Assembly (NCBI RefSeq): GCF_013409505.1
Contig: NZ_JACCBN010000001.1
Coordinates: 1,984,001-2,048,000 of the forward strand
Length of the DNA stretch: 64,000 bases
Direction: 5' to 3'
Source of the DNA: Actinomycetospora corticicola
GTDB lineage: Bacteria > Actinomycetota > Actinomycetes > Mycobacteriales > Pseudonocardiaceae
Shown here: positions 35,495 through 45,409 of the stretch, piece by piece
Layout: every line of letters begins with the position of its first letter
Numbering within the stretch: the stretch's first letter is position 1
Notes under the pieces: generated by a model
Databases searched by the model: none
Seen by the model: only the letters and a program-made list of their open reading frames with translations
Told to the model about the DNA's origin: nothing
Program-made: the position numbers and the translations under genes

Positions 35495-36979
35495 TCAGGA
35501 GGTCGGGCTGCCGGCGTCACCGCGCCACCGCGCGAGACGGCCCGACCGGTCCACCGCCCGCAGCCGCCGCTCGGCGGCCTCCCGCGCGGTGGCGGTGGCG
35601 ACGACGAGGAGCTGGTCGCCCTCCTGCAGGCGGGTGTCCGACTGCGGGGTGAAGCTCGCGCCACGCCGGACCACCAGCGACAGGCCGGTGCCCTCGGGCA
35701 GGCGCAGCTCCCGGACGTAGACCCCGTGCATCCGCGACCCCTGCGGCACCGTCATCTGCAGCAGGTCCGCCCGCAGCGCCTCCAGCGGCGCGGCGTCGAC
35801 CTCGATCTCCTGCACCGGCGGCTTGGCCAGGCCGAGGGCCTTCGCGACGGCGGGGAGGGTCGTCCCCTGCACGACGGTCAGGACCACGACCAGCACGAAC
35901 ACGGCGTCGACGAGCTCGCGGGCACCCGGCAGCCCACCGGTCAACGGGATCAGCGCGAGCACGATCGGGACCGCCCCGCGCAGCCCCGCCCACGACAGGA
36001 ACACCTGCTCCTGCCACGGCACGCGGAACCAGGGGGCGGCGGCCACCACGGAGAGCGGGCGGGCGAGGAGCAGGAGCACGGCGGCCGCGATGACGGCGGG
36101 GACGACGGCGGCGAGCAGCCGGTCCGGGGAGACGTAGAGCCCGAGCAGCACGAACAGGCCGATCTGGGCGAGCCAGCCGAGGCCCTCGGCGAACGACCGG
36201 GTGCCCTCGCGGTGGGGCAGCGTGCCGTTGCCGAGCACCAGCGCGGCGACGTAGCAGGCGAGCAGCCCCGAGGCGTGCAGGCTCTGCACCAGCGCGTAGG
36301 CGCCGACGCAGACGGCGAGCGTGGCCAGCGGGTAGAGGCCGGTGGCCGGGAGCGCCGCCCGGCGCAGGCCCGCGGCGCCGAGCCGACCGATCACCAGGCC
36401 GAGCACGCCGCCGAGGACCAGCTCGTAGACCACGAGCAGCGGGTCGGTCCAGGAGATCGCGGCGCCCGTCGACAGCAGCAGGACGGCGATGAACGCCGGG
36501 GCGTCGTTGAGCCCGGACTCCAGCTCCAACGCGCCCACCAGGCGCCCGCCGAGGCCGAGTCCGCGCAGCACGCTGAACACCGCCGCAGCATCGGTGGAGG
36601 CGAGGACCGCGCCCCACAGGAAGGCGACGCGCAGGTCCAGACCGAGCAGCCAGTGCAGGGCGTAGCCGGTGACCGTGACGCTGACGGCGACCGAGACCGT
36701 GGACAGGGCGATCCCGAGCCCGAGCGCGGGGCGGACCGTCGACCAGCGGGTGGAGAGCCCGCCGTCGGCCAGGATCAGGACCAGCGCGGCGACCCCGAGC
36801 GCCTGGGTGAGCTCGGCGTCGTCGAACCGGATGCCGAGGCCCGCCTCGCCGAGGAGCACGCCGATGCCCAGGTAGAGCAGCAGCGAGGGCAGGCCGAGCC
36901 GCGTCGAGAACCGGACCGCGACGACCGCGAGCAGCACGACGGCCGAGCCGATCCCGAGCAGCAGCGGCAGCCGTTCCAC
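35495..36979 (-). CDS. Cation/proton antiporter with C-terminal TrkA-C domain (NhaP/CPA1 type)
   Basis: 494 aa. About 12 membrane helices. The [21 protein letters not shown] segment carries the Asp pair region used for ion exchange, and [19 protein letters not shown] is the CPA1 signature. Residues about 385-475 form a TrkA-C domain ([52 protein letters not shown]), which gates K+/H+ antiporters in response to nucleotide or cation. This architecture is typical of K+/H+ antiporters such as CvrA/NhaP2. The exact ion is inferred. GTG start. Confidence 0.9.
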   Translation of the reverse strand: MERLPLLLGIGSAVVLLAVVAVRFSTRLGLPSLLLYLGIGVLLGEAGLGIRFDDAELTQALGVAALVLILADGGLSTRWSTVRPALGLGIALSTVSVAVSVTVTGYALHWLLGLDLRVAFLWGAVLASTDAAAVFSVLRGLGLGGRLVGALELESGLNDAPAFIAVLLLSTGAAISWTDPLLVVYELVLGGVLGLVIGRLGAAGLRRAALPATGLYPLATLAVCVGAYALVQSLHASGLLACYVAALVLGNGTLPHREGTRSFAEGLGWLAQIGLFVLLGLYVSPDRLLAAVVPAVIAAAVLLLLARPLSVVAAAPWFRVPWQEQVFLSWAGLRGAVPIVLALIPLTGGLPGARELVDAVFVLVVVLTVVQGTTLPAVAKALGLAKPPVQEIEVDAAPLEALRADLLQMTVPQGSRMHGVYVRELRLPEGTGLSLVVRRGASFTPQSDTRLQEGDQLLVVATATAREAAERRLRAVDRSGRLARWRGDAGSPTS

Positions 36980-37062
36980 GCGCCGCGGTCCCCCTCGTCG
37001 TCACCCACCCCGAGCCGAGGGGGCATCGTACCGTCGCGACCCCGGGGCACGCCGTCGTCCGC

Positions 37063-37110
37063 GGTGGCCGGACCTGGTGGCCGGACCTGGTGGCCGGACC
37101 TGGTGGCCGG
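37063..37110. repeat. 13-bp tandem repeat array
   Basis: Unit GGTGGCCGGACCT repeated three times exactly (37063-37101), then a partial copy GGTGGCCGG. It lies in the 155-bp gap between the antiporter start and the methyltransferase stop, in the antiporter's upstream region. Arrays like this can change copy number by slippage. Confidence 0.8.
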
Positions 37111-37134
37111 TCCGGTGACTGGTCCCGGTGGCCC

Positions 37135-37953
37135 TCAGGTCCGCCAGGTCAGCGTGACCCGCTCGGCGGGCGGGGCGGTCGGGCCGTCGTGCTCGGCGAG
37201 CGCCGTCGCCACCTCGCCCGCCCGCTCGGGCGGCAGGCACAGCCGCCGGGCGACGCGGGCCGCGCGCACGTCGGGGTCCTCCAGCGGGCGGGGCTCCGAG
37301 GTCCAGCGCTGCACCTCGGGCTGCACGCCGAGCTCGGTCAGCACCGCCAGCGCGTCGTCCGCGGTCGGGGGCGCCGGGCGGCGCACGCCGTGGAACCGCT
37401 CCCAGAACGGGTCGAGCCAGGCCTGCGGGTGCGTCGCGTGGATCTCCATGACGACGCCGGAGCGGGCCGCCGCGCCGAGACCCGCGGCGAAGCCGGCCAG
37501 GTCGTCGGTGTCGTAGCCGACGTGGTGGCAGAGCACGAGGTCGGCGGTGCCGGTGTCCGGCAGCGCCTCCGGCCAGGTCCCGAGCACGCCCTGGTAGGGC
37601 ATCCCCCACTCCAGGCAGGCGCCGACGAAGGCGGCGAGCATGTCCGACGCCGGGTCCACCCCCACCACGTGGCGCGCCTCGCCCACCAGCGCGAGCGAGG
37701 CCGCGCCGGCCCCGCACCCGACGTCGAGCACGGTGCGCCCGGCGGACGTGGCCAGGATCGCGACCGCGGCCCGGCGCGACGGCGTGTCGGGCGGCTCGGC
37801 GACGGGCCGGAACCGCTCCGGGTCCTGCCGATAGGGGCTGGCCGGGGCGTGGGCGAGGATCTCGTCCGGGACCGCCCGGGCCGCCATGAGGGCGGACCAG
37901 CGAGCGGCGGCGGTGTCGGGCTGCGTGCCGGTCGGGGTCTCCACGGTCACCAT
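37135..37953 (-). CDS. Class I SAM-dependent methyltransferase
   Basis: 272 aa. Motif I is TVLDVGCGAGAASLAL (74-90), followed by HVVGVDPASDMLAAF (acidic residue binding ribose) and TADLVLCHHVGYDTDDL. The N-terminal PASPYRQDPERFRPVAEPPDTPSRRAAVAIL is a substrate-proximal lid. The substrate is not predicted; the family methylates small molecules, lipids and RNA alike. I use the ATG at 37953 because sequence upstream in frame is unlike any methyltransferase and overlaps the next gene. It is not obviously operonic with the antiporter. Confidence 0.85.
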   Translation of the reverse strand: MVTVETPTGTQPDTAAARWSALMAARAVPDEILAHAPASPYRQDPERFRPVAEPPDTPSRRAAVAILATSAGRTVLDVGCGAGAASLALVGEARHVVGVDPASDMLAAFVGACLEWGMPYQGVLGTWPEALPDTGTADLVLCHHVGYDTDDLAGFAAGLGAAARSGVVMEIHATHPQAWLDPFWERFHGVRRPAPPTADDALAVLTELGVQPEVQRWTSEPRPLEDPDVRAARVARRLCLPPERAGEVATALAEHDGPTAPPAERVTLTWRT

Positions 37954-37984
37954 CTGATCACGGGGCACCCCGACCCGCTCCCCC

Positions 37985-39985
37985 TCAGCGCCGGCTGTCC
38001 GCCCCGTGCTGCTCGGCGAGCGACCGCACTGGAGCGCACCAGGAGCACCCGGTGAAGCCCAGCTCGATGGCCTCCGACACGGGCAGCGGGATGACCTCGC
38101 GACCGAACAGGTAACCACAGCGCCCGAGGTGGAAGCGTGGCTCCTCGTCGATCACGAGCACCTCGTCCACCCGCGCGACCACGACGTCGAGGCTGGCCCG
38201 GTCGGGCTGCTCGTCCTCGGGCTCGGGCGCCCGGGCCGGCGGGGGCGTCAGGGGCGGCGTCATGGGTGGCGCCTGACGACCGTGCCCGTTCGTCCCGGGA
38301 CGGTCGGCGTCCGCTCCCCGGGCCGCGCCGTCCGCCTGCTCCCGTCCCTGCGCCGGCGGCATCTGGTCGGGCGCGGTCTGGTTCGGCGGCGCCTGCTGCG
38401 GTGGGACCTGGGCGGACGTCCGGGCCTCCGGGGCCTGGGTGCCCGTCGCGTCCGCATCCGCACCGGACGGCGCCCGCGGCGGCGGACCGTCGCCCGGGCG
38501 CGTCTGCGCCGGCTGCCCGGGTCCCTGCTGCGCCTGACCCTGCACAGGCTGCCCGTGCTGGGGCTGCCCGTGCTGGGGCTGGCCCTGCTGCGGTTGGCCC
38601 GGAACCTGGCCCTGCTGCGGCTCACCCTGCTGCTGGGCCTGAGGAGACTGACCCTGCGGCCGGCTCTGCAGCGGCTGGCTCTGCAGCGGCTGGCTCGGCT
38701 GCGACGGCTGACCCGGCGCCTGCCCCTGCGGCGACTGCCCCGCCGGCGGCTGGCTCGGCAACGGCTGGCTCGCACCGGTCCGACCCGGACCGGAGTCCGA
38801 CGACTGCGACGGCTGTGACGGCGGGGCCTGGCGCTGGATCCGGCCGGGCTGCCCCTGCGGCGCCGCGTACGGCTCCTGCGGCCGTCCCTGCTGCGGCGAG
38901 CCCGTCGGGGGCTCGGCGCTCCACGGGCGCCGGCCGTCCTCGAGCCGCGTGGGCGCGTCCTCGGGCTCGCCGGGGCGCCCCGACACCGTGGCCGGGTCGG
39001 GCGCGCCGTCGGCGCGGGCCTCGTCCCGCCGGTCCGGCGCGTCGCGGCGGGCTCGGGCGAGCGCGTCGGCGGACATCCGGTTGGTGGCGTCCTGCTCGTC
39101 CTCGTGGTCGTGCGAGGCCGCCGACGCCGCGACGGCGCCCGCGATTCCGGCCGCGCCCGCGCCACCGGCCACCGTCGCCGCGGTGAGGCCCTGCCCGTCG
39201 GCGCGGGTGACCTCGGCGTCGGGGGTGTTCTGCGCCCGGGTCGGCGCGGCGTCGCCGGCCGCCGTCGACGCGGACGTCTCGGCGGCCTCGGACGACGTCG
39301 AGGTGTGCTCGGTCTGCTGCGGGGGCGCGGCACCCGGTCGGCCGGGCCCCTGCTGACCACCCGGGCCACCCGGACCCTGGGGCCCGCGCGGCGCTCCGGG
39401 CGGACCCTGCGGCGGCATCCCGCCGGGGCGGGCACCGGGCCCGGCGGCGGGAGTGTTCGGCAGCGGCACGAGGCCGAGGAACCGGGAGCCCTCGGGAGCG
39501 TTGGGCACGCGCGACGGGTCGTGCCCCAGTCGGCCGGACGCCGAGGCCCGGAGCCCCCGGGGAATGCCCCGCGGGCGGGCCGGTGGCGGAGGCATCGGCG
39601 CGCGGCCGGGCGGGCCGAACGGGGCCCCGCCCTGCTGCGGGCCGCCCTGCGGCGGACCCGCGGCCGGCCGGCCGGCCGGCGCATCCTGCGGGACCGGGCC
39701 GGACGGAGCCGAGGAGCCGCCGGGCGCCGACGACGGGCCGGACGGCTGCGACCAGGGCTCCTGGCCCGACGTCGCGGACGTACCGGGAGCGCCGACCGCG
39801 GCCGGCGCGGCCGCCGGAGCGGCGTCACGGGCCTTCCGCCGCCGCATGACGTCGGCGATCAGGAGGCCCGCAGCCACGGCGCTGGCCGCGACCGAACCCC
39901 AGGCCCAGGCCGCGGTGGCCGTGACCACCGCGACCACGAGCAGGGCGAACGCCACGACGACGCAGAGCAGGACCAGCAGTAGCAC
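37985..39985 (-). CDS. Pro/Gln/Gly-rich membrane protein with C-terminal Cys-His domain
   Basis: 666 aa, not a named family. Two N-terminal membrane helices (MLLLVLLCVVVAFALLVVAVV and AWAWGSVAASAVAAGLLIADV) are followed by about 520 residues of low complexity, with Pro/Gly-rich and then GQPQQGQPQHGQ-type repeats. The last about 60 residues are ordered: VVVARVDEVLVIDEEPRFHLGRCGYLFG and LPVSEAIELGFTGCSWCAPV. The H-x3-C and C-x2-C spacing suggests a zinc site like that of Ada-type modules. It lies just downstream of wag31 on the same strand, suggesting a role at the cell pole or septum. Confidence 0.75.
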   Translation of the reverse strand: MLLLVLLCVVVAFALLVVAVVTATAAWAWGSVAASAVAAGLLIADVMRRRKARDAAPAAAPAAVGAPGTSATSGQEPWSQPSGPSSAPGGSSAPSGPVPQDAPAGRPAAGPPQGGPQQGGAPFGPPGRAPMPPPPARPRGIPRGLRASASGRLGHDPSRVPNAPEGSRFLGLVPLPNTPAAGPGARPGGMPPQGPPGAPRGPQGPGGPGGQQGPGRPGAAPPQQTEHTSTSSEAAETSASTAAGDAAPTRAQNTPDAEVTRADGQGLTAATVAGGAGAAGIAGAVAASAASHDHEDEQDATNRMSADALARARRDAPDRRDEARADGAPDPATVSGRPGEPEDAPTRLEDGRRPWSAEPPTGSPQQGRPQEPYAAPQGQPGRIQRQAPPSQPSQSSDSGPGRTGASQPLPSQPPAGQSPQGQAPGQPSQPSQPLQSQPLQSRPQGQSPQAQQQGEPQQGQVPGQPQQGQPQHGQPQHGQPVQGQAQQGPGQPAQTRPGDGPPPRAPSGADADATGTQAPEARTSAQVPPQQAPPNQTAPDQMPPAQGREQADGAARGADADRPGTNGHGRQAPPMTPPLTPPPARAPEPEDEQPDRASLDVVVARVDEVLVIDEEPRFHLGRCGYLFGREVIPLPVSEAIELGFTGCSWCAPVRSLAEQHGADSRR

Positions 39986-40057
39986 GATCGACCCCTCACC
40001 TGGCGGGTCGGGTCACCGGTTCGGAAGCCTTCCCCTGCCCCGACCGGATCGCCCGAC

Positions 40058-40996
40058 TCAGCTGCCGGCTTCGGCCCTGGAGCCGTATCCGCTGGTCGCG
40101 TATCCCCCGGACCCGTTGCGGCTCGCACCGTCGGCCGGCGCCGCCGACCCCCGGCCCTCGAGGTCGCGCAGCTGCGACTCCAGGTACGTCTTGAGGCGGG
40201 TCCGGTACTCCCGCTCGAACGTGCGCAGCTCGTCGATCTTCTTCTCGAGGCCGCTCTTCTGCTGCTCGATGAGGGTGATCGTCTCGTTGTGCTTGCGCTG
40301 CGCGTCGCGCTCGAGGGTCGAGGCCTTGTCGCGGGCCTGCCGCTCCAGCGTCTCCGCGCGGGTCCGGGCGTCGTTGAGCATCGTCTCGGCGCGGCTGCGG
40401 GCCTCGTTGACCATGCTGTCGGACTTCGTCCGCGCCTCGGAGAGCAGCTGCTCGGACTTGGTCCGGGCGTCCGAGAGCATGCCGTCGGCCTCGGACTTGG
40501 CCTCGGCGGTCAGCCGGTCCGCCATCTCCTGGGCGAGCCCGAGGACCTTCGCGGCCTGGACGTGGTGGTCACCCCCGGCCATGGGCGAGGGGTCGGCGCC
40601 GTAGGGCGGCGGCACGATCGACTGCGACTGCTGCTGCGGCACGGGCTGCTGCGCCACCGGCATCGGCTGCTGCACCGTCCGCGGCGCGTCCTCGACGGGG
40701 CGCTGCGGCGGCTGGACCATGGTGGTCGCCGGCGCGGGCGGCTGCGACGGGCTCTGCTGCGCGGGGGCCTGTGCGGCCTTGCTGCGGGCGTCGTCCAGAT
40801 CGGCGTGGGCACTCGAGAGCTGCTGCTCGAGCTGCTCGACCTGCTCGCGGAGATCGTTGTTCTCCTCGAGCAGGCGTCCGAGCTCGGCCTCGACGAGGTC
40901 GAGGAACGCGTCGACCTCGTCCTCGTTGTAGCCCCGTTTGCCGATCGGCGGCTTGCTGAACGCGACGTTGTGGACGTCGGCGGGGGTCAGCGGCAT
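40058..40996 (-). CDS. wag31: DivIVA/Wag31 polar growth protein
   Basis: 312 aa. The DivIVA lipid-binding N-terminus ([60 protein letters not shown]) is intact, with a first coiled coil at 25-70. A Pro/Gln-rich linker spans about 75-140. A long coiled coil (150-285) is made of near-repeating [17 protein letters not shown] units. Wag31 recruits cell-wall enzymes to poles in actinobacteria and is normally essential. AGGAG lies five bases before the ATG. A TACTCT box (41067-41072, minus strand) may be its promoter. Confidence 0.96.
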   Translation of the reverse strand: MPLTPADVHNVAFSKPPIGKRGYNEDEVDAFLDLVEAELGRLLEENNDLREQVEQLEQQLSSAHADLDDARSKAAQAPAQQSPSQPPAPATTMVQPPQRPVEDAPRTVQQPMPVAQQPVPQQQSQSIVPPPYGADPSPMAGGDHHVQAAKVLGLAQEMADRLTAEAKSEADGMLSDARTKSEQLLSEARTKSDSMVNEARSRAETMLNDARTRAETLERQARDKASTLERDAQRKHNETITLIEQQKSGLEKKIDELRTFEREYRTRLKTYLESQLRDLEGRGSAAPADGASRNGSGGYATSGYGSRAEAGS

Positions 40997-41381
40997 CGGA
41001 TCTCCTCAAGCACTCCTCGGCTGCGGAACCCCAGGTACCTCGGGCTCTTCGAGCTCCGCGACACGCAGAGTATGACCTCTGCGAGCAGGTGAACCATAGT
41101 GGACAGGTCCAGGGTTGCGCTGCGAACGACGCCCGATCGGTGACACAGCGCCACGGATCATGGGTGGGCCACCCACACGCGTACCTCGCGACACGCCTGA
41201 GAGCGATCGGCCGGACGGTGCGGGACCGCTCACCGATGTCGACCGGCCGTAGCGGCCGGACTTCCCCTTCTCCGCGCGGCGGTCACGGGCCGGCCGGACG
41301 CTCACCGACCCCGTCCGACCACTGACCGCAATCGCCCGACGAGGGCTTGTCCGCTCTCAGACTCGGCTCAGGAAGAGCAGC
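40997..41381. other. Intergenic region (385 bp) between sepF and wag31; yggT absent
   Basis: No convincing gene. In most actinobacteria yggT (about 290 bp, two membrane helices) occupies this position. No minus-strand reading here gives a hydrophobic protein, only an Arg/Ser/Pro-rich frame at 41006-41305. Visible elements are a likely wag31 -10 box TACTCT (41067-41072), palindromes TGGGTGGGCCACCCA (41161-41175) and CCGGCCGTAGCGGCCGG, and the sepF 3' end. Confidence 0.6.
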
Positions 41382-42356
41382 TCAGGACGTCTCGGCGAAC
41401 TTGCGCCGCTCGGTCGCCGAGACCTCGACGTTGGGCGGTGAGAGAAGGAACACCCGGTTCGTGACCTTCTCGATCGAGCCCCGCAGCGCGAACGCGAGGC
41501 CCGCCGCGAAGTCGACGAGCCGCTTCGCCGCGGCGTCGTCCATCTCGGTGAGATTCATGATCACCGGAATGCCGTCGCGGTAGCGCTCGCCGATCACGCG
41601 GGCCTCGTTGTAGCTGGTGGGCCGCAGCGTGGTGATCTCGGGGACGGCCGGCGTGTCGACGCTCTTCGCGGGCGCCGCCTCGACGGCGCGAACCGGGCGC
41701 ACCGGCTCCTCGGAGAGCGCGAGAGCGGCCGCACCGGACGCACGGAGCGCCTCCGTGCCCGAGCCGCCCGCGGCGAGCGACCCGGACAGCGACCCGGTCG
41801 GGGACGAGCCGGTGCCCGACGACGCGCTGCCCACGGCGGCGAGGGCGCCGCTGCGGGACCGCGAGGTGTGGTTCGGACCGGTGTTCTGCTCCCAGCTGCG
41901 ACCCCGGGCGCTCGAGCGGACGGACACGTCGGCCTCCTCGTCACGGTCACCGGAGCTCGCCCGGTCGTCGGCGGCGAGCCGCGGGAGGTCACGCTCGGCG
42001 CGCCCCTCGGACTCGGGGTCCCGGGGCCGCGGGGTGCGGACCCGGTCGTCGGACAGCGCCCGCTCGCGCTCCGGGACGGCCCGGCGCTCGTAGCGGTCGG
42101 ACCGGTCGGCCTCGTACCGGTCGTCGTAGGAGTCGTAGCGCTCCTCGAAGCGGTCGGACTCGTACCGGTCGGCGTCGTACCGGTCGGATTCGTGGCGGCG
42201 GCGCGCGGCGCGCTCGCCGACGTACCCGTCGTAGCGGTCCCCGGCACGAGCAGGGCGGTCGCCGTACGGGTCGTGGTCGCCGTACCCGTCGTAGGCGTCC
42301 AGCTCGTCCGCGGGCACCATGCCGAAGTACGCCTTCACCCGGTGCAGAGCGGTCAT
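41382..42356 (-). CDS. sepF: Cell division protein SepF
   Basis: 324 aa. The N-terminal amphipathic segment ([27 protein letters not shown]) should bind membrane. The last about 85 residues are the SepF core: [74 protein letters not shown]. SepF links FtsZ to the membrane and replaces FtsA in actinobacteria, and no ftsA is visible here. The linker (about 30-235), rich in Asp, Arg, Tyr and Ser, is longer than in most homologues and probably disordered. Confidence 0.95.
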   Translation of the reverse strand: MTALHRVKAYFGMVPADELDAYDGYGDHDPYGDRPARAGDRYDGYVGERAARRRHESDRYDADRYESDRFEERYDSYDDRYEADRSDRYERRAVPERERALSDDRVRTPRPRDPESEGRAERDLPRLAADDRASSGDRDEEADVSVRSSARGRSWEQNTGPNHTSRSRSGALAAVGSASSGTGSSPTGSLSGSLAAGGSGTEALRASGAAALALSEEPVRPVRAVEAAPAKSVDTPAVPEITTLRPTSYNEARVIGERYRDGIPVIMNLTEMDDAAAKRLVDFAAGLAFALRGSIEKVTNRVFLLSPPNVEVSATERRKFAETS

Positions 42357-42439
42357 GGCAGCCCTCTCCCTGTCGCCGCCGACCGATCCCGCGAGACCGT
42401 CGACTTACATCCGTGTCATTCACTCACACGGAACGCTAG

Positions 42440-43159
42440 CTACCGGGTGCCGAGGAGCGCCGCTCCGACACGCACACACGTCGATCCGTGCTCGATCGCG
42501 GCCTCCAGATCCCCCGACATGCCTGCTGACACGGTCCTCGCGTGCGGGAATGCCGTGCGCACCCGCTCGGCCACCGCCGCAAACGTGCCGAAGGCCTCCG
42601 CGGGATCGGCGTCGCGCGGAGCCACCGTCATCACCCCGTCGAGGGAGAGGTGGGCGCACCCGTCGACACGCTCGGCCAGCGCCTCGACGTCGTCGACCCC
42701 CACCCCGCCGCGCCCCTCGGCGCCGTCGAGGCTCACCTGGACCAGCACGTGCAGCGGCCCGGAGCGCTCCCCCGCCTCCCACGCCGCCCCGGCCGCCCGG
42801 TCCAGCGCGTCGGCGAGCCGCGGCGAGTCCACCGAGTCCACGGCGTGGGCCCAGCGGGCCAGCGACCGGGCCTTGTTCCGCTGCAGGCGCCCCACCACCC
42901 GCCAGCGCGCGTCGACCTCCGGGCGCAGCGTGGCGAGCTCGTCGGCCTTCGCCGCGCCCTCCTGCTCCTTGTTCTCCCCGAACTCCGTGAGTCCGAGGTC
43001 GGTCAGGAGGGCGACGTCGCCGGCGGGCCAGGTCTTCGTGACGGCGAGCAGCGCCACCTCGGCCGGGTCCCGCCCGGCGGCCCGGGCGGCCGCGTCGATG
43101 CGGCCGCGGACGTCGGCGAGGGCGGTCCGGAGCGCCTCGCGGCGCGCGTCGGGGGTCAC
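42440..43159 (-). CDS. yggS: YggS-family PLP homeostasis protein
   Basis: 239 aa. The alanine-racemase-like N-terminal domain binds PLP through K42 (LLAVTKTW). GLTEFGENKEQEGAAKADEL, WRVVGRLQRNKARSL and LDGVMTVAPRDADP are family blocks, ending GSTCVRVGAALLGTR. It is a non-catalytic PLP-binding protein that buffers vitamin B6. The motif reads RLQRNK where HFIGxLQxNK is usual. The GTG overlaps the pgeF stop (GTGA). It lies in the standard place between pgeF and sepF. Confidence 0.94.
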   Translation of the reverse strand: MTPDARREALRTALADVRGRIDAAARAAGRDPAEVALLAVTKTWPAGDVALLTDLGLTEFGENKEQEGAAKADELATLRPEVDARWRVVGRLQRNKARSLARWAHAVDSVDSPRLADALDRAAGAAWEAGERSGPLHVLVQVSLDGAEGRGGVGVDDVEALAERVDGCAHLSLDGVMTVAPRDADPAEAFGTFAAVAERVRTAFPHARTVSAGMSGDLEAAIEHGSTCVRVGAALLGTR

Positions 43160-43875
43160 CGGCGGTCGTACTCCCACCAGACGACCCCGGCCAGCCGCCC
43201 CGTCGGCCGGGTGCGGCGATGGCTGAACAGCTGGTCGTCCTCGAGGGTGCAGCGCGAGTCGGCGTCGATCGCGGTCACCCCCTGCTCGCGGAGCTGGCGC
43301 ACGAGGCCCGCGCGCAGGTCGAGCGAGGGCGTGCCGATCCGGGTGGTGCCGCCGCTGCCCGGCAGCGCGGCCTCGACCTCGTCGCGCATCGCCTCGGGCA
43401 CCTCGTAGCACTGCCCGCAGACGCTCGGCCCGAGCAGCACGTCGATGCGTCCGCGCTCGGCGCCGAGCTTCTCCATCGTCTCGAGGGTCGCGGGCAGCAC
43501 CCCGGCCGCCGCCCCGGTGCGCCCGGCGTGTGCGGCCGCGACGATGCCGGCCTCGGCGTCGGCGAGCAGCGCAGGCACGCAGTCGGCGACGACGACGGCG
43601 AGGGCGAGCCGGGGCTCCTCGGTGACCAGCGCGTCCGCCGTCGGGACCGCGTCCTGCGGGCCCTCGACGACGGACACCTCGGTGCCGTGGACCTGGTTCA
43701 TCCACGCGACCCGGGTCGGGTCCAGCCCGATCCCCCGGGCCAGCCGCTCGCGGTTGGCGGCGACCGCCGCCGGGTCGTCCCCGACGTGGTCACCGAGATT
43801 GAAGGAGTCGTACGGGGGCCTCGACCGGCCGCCCGCACGCGTGGTCAGGACACGACGTACCCGCACGTGACCCAT
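43156..43875 (-). CDS. pgeF: Peptidoglycan editing factor PgeF (YfiH/laccase domain)
   Basis: 239 aa. Purine nucleoside/peptidoglycan-related hydrolase of the YfiH family: VAWMNQVHGTEVSVVEGP, VADCVPALLADAEAGIVAAAHAGRTGAAAGVLPATLETM and VLLGPSVCGQCYEVPEAMRDEV. Zinc ligands are H72 (QVHG), the C of ADCVP and H of AHAGR. Members remove wrongly incorporated L-serine from muropeptide precursors or act on purine nucleosides. GRTG replaces the common GWRG. It is between ftsZ and yggS, as usual. Start ATG at 43875 is preferred over a nearby GTG. Confidence 0.92.
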   Translation of the reverse strand: MGHVRVRRVLTTRAGGRSRPPYDSFNLGDHVGDDPAAVAANRERLARGIGLDPTRVAWMNQVHGTEVSVVEGPQDAVPTADALVTEEPRLALAVVVADCVPALLADAEAGIVAAAHAGRTGAAAGVLPATLETMEKLGAERGRIDVLLGPSVCGQCYEVPEAMRDEVEAALPGSGGTTRIGTPSLDLRAGLVRQLREQGVTAIDADSRCTLEDDQLFSHRRTRPTGRLAGVVWWEYDRR

Positions 43876-43906
43876 CGTTCCAGGCCCCCGGTGGACGCGA
43901 CGGAGC

Positions 43907-45175
43907 TCAGCGCATGAACGAGGGGACGTCCACGTCGTCGTCCTCGGCCTTCTTCGCCGGCTTCTCCGGAGCGGCCGGGGCCGCCGGGGTGGCCGCCGCC
44001 GGCTCACCCTTCGCCTCGGCCTGGCGGGCCGCCTCCAGCTCCTCGGGCCGCGGCACCGGGGTGGCCGGGGTCGTCGGGGCCTGGGCGACCGCGGTCGGGA
44101 TCGCGGGCTGCGGCTGGACCGGCGGCGCCGTGTGCCGCGCCCCGGAGTCACCCGGGGCGATCGGGCCGCGTCCCGGCCCGCGGCCGGGCTGGCCGATGGC
44201 GCTGGGGACGGCCTTCGCGTGGGTGGGCGCCCCGGAGTCGAAGCCCGCGGCGATGACGGTCACGCGGACCTCGTCGCCGAGCGAGTCGTCGATGACGGTT
44301 CCGAAGATGATGTTCGCGTCGGGGTGCGCGGCCTCCTGCACCAGCGAGGCGGCCTCGTTGATCTCGAACAGGCCGAGGTCGGAGCCACCCGCGATGGAGA
44401 GCAGCACGCCGTACGCGCCGTCCATCGAGGCCTCGAGCAGCGGCGAGTTGATCGCCTTGCCCGCCGCCTCGACGCTGCGGCCGTCACCGCGCGCCGAGCC
44501 GATGCCCATGAGGGCGCTGCCGGCCCCGGACATGACGCTCTTGACGTCGGCGAAGTCCAGGTTGATCAGACCCGGCGTCGTGATGAGGTCGGTGATGCCC
44601 TGGACCCCGGAGAGGAGCACCTCGTCCGCCGAGCGGAAGGCGTCCATCAGCGAGAGCGACACGTCGCCGAGCTGCAGCAGGCGGTCGTTCGGGATCACGA
44701 TGAGCGTGTCGCACTCGTTGCGCAGCTCCTGGATCCCGTTCTCGGCCTGGGTGGCGCGGCGCTTGCCCTCGAAGGAGAACGGGCGGGTCACCACGCCGAT
44801 CGTCAGCGCACCGAGCTTGCGGGCGATGCCGGCCACGACGGGGGCACCGCCCGTGCCGGTCCCGCCGCCCTCCCCCGCCGTCACGAAGACCATGTCGGCC
44901 CCCTTGAGGACCTCCTCGATCTCCTCGGCGTGGTCCTCGGCCGCGCGGCGCCCCACGTCGGGCGCCGCGCCGGCACCGAGGCCGCGGGTGAGCTCACGCC
45001 CGACGTCGAGCTTGACGTCGGCGTCGGACATCAGGAGGGCCTGCGCGTCGGTGTTCACCGCGATGAACTCGACGCCCTTGAGGCCGACCTCGATCATGCG
45101 GTTGACGGCGTTGACGCCGCCGCCACCGATGCCGACGACCTTGATCACGGCCAGGTAGTTGTGCGGGGGCGTCAT
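43907..45175 (-). CDS. ftsZ: Cell division protein FtsZ
   Basis: 422 aa. Tubulin-like GTPase forming the Z ring. The GTP-binding signature GGGTGTG is at 103-109, with [19 protein letters not shown] before it. The T7 loop [22 protein letters not shown] carries the catalytic aspartate. After the globular core (about 315) comes a Pro/Ala-rich linker and the conserved C-terminal peptide [11 protein letters not shown] that binds SepF and FtsW. I use the ATG at 45175, with AAAGGCGG upstream. A conserved-looking inverted repeat precedes the gene. Confidence 0.98.
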   Translation of the reverse strand: MTPPHNYLAVIKVVGIGGGGVNAVNRMIEVGLKGVEFIAVNTDAQALLMSDADVKLDVGRELTRGLGAGAAPDVGRRAAEDHAEEIEEVLKGADMVFVTAGEGGGTGTGGAPVVAGIARKLGALTIGVVTRPFSFEGKRRATQAENGIQELRNECDTLIVIPNDRLLQLGDVSLSLMDAFRSADEVLLSGVQGITDLITTPGLINLDFADVKSVMSGAGSALMGIGSARGDGRSVEAAGKAINSPLLEASMDGAYGVLLSIAGGSDLGLFEINEAASLVQEAAHPDANIIFGTVIDDSLGDEVRVTVIAAGFDSGAPTHAKAVPSAIGQPGRGPGRGPIAPGDSGARHTAPPVQPQPAIPTAVAQAPTTPATPVPRPEELEAARQAEAKGEPAAATPAAPAAPEKPAKKAEDDDVDVPSFMR

Positions 45176-45228
45176 GGGACCGCCTTTCACTGCGGAGTTC
45201 GGCGACACCGGCCGACACGCGGGGCCAA

Positions 45229-45269
45229 CCCTCGAGTCTCGACCTCCGGGTGAGGTCTAGGGTCGAGGG
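45229..45269 (-). promoter_or_regulatory. Inverted repeat in the ftsZ upstream region
   Basis: CCCTCGAGTCTCGACCTC (45229-45246) faces GAGGTCTAGGGTCGAGGG (45252-45269), pairing over most of 18 bases around a 5-base spacer. It contains TAGACC on the minus strand, which could be part of a -10. Palindromes in front of ftsZ occur in other actinobacteria. Function here is inferred. Confidence 0.5.
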
Positions 45270-45409
45270 CTCCCCGTTCCGGTGTCCGCGCGACCGTAGG
45301 CAGCCGACACCGCGTGATGCACGCAGGCGCGCCGGGCATGTCCCGCCTCGATGTCACCCGTCTGCCCCAACCGGTGCGAACTCTGGATGACGGGTCGAGA
45401 CTTCCGGCC

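Noticed and set aside
37063..37110. Possible CRISPR repeat
   Set aside because: The 13-base units are contiguous without spacers.
41006..41305. 99-residue minus-strand open frame between sepF and wag31, as a possible YggT
   Set aside because: It is Arg/Ser/Gly/Pro-rich without any hydrophobic segment, so it cannot be the two-helix YggT, and it overlaps the likely wag31 promoter.
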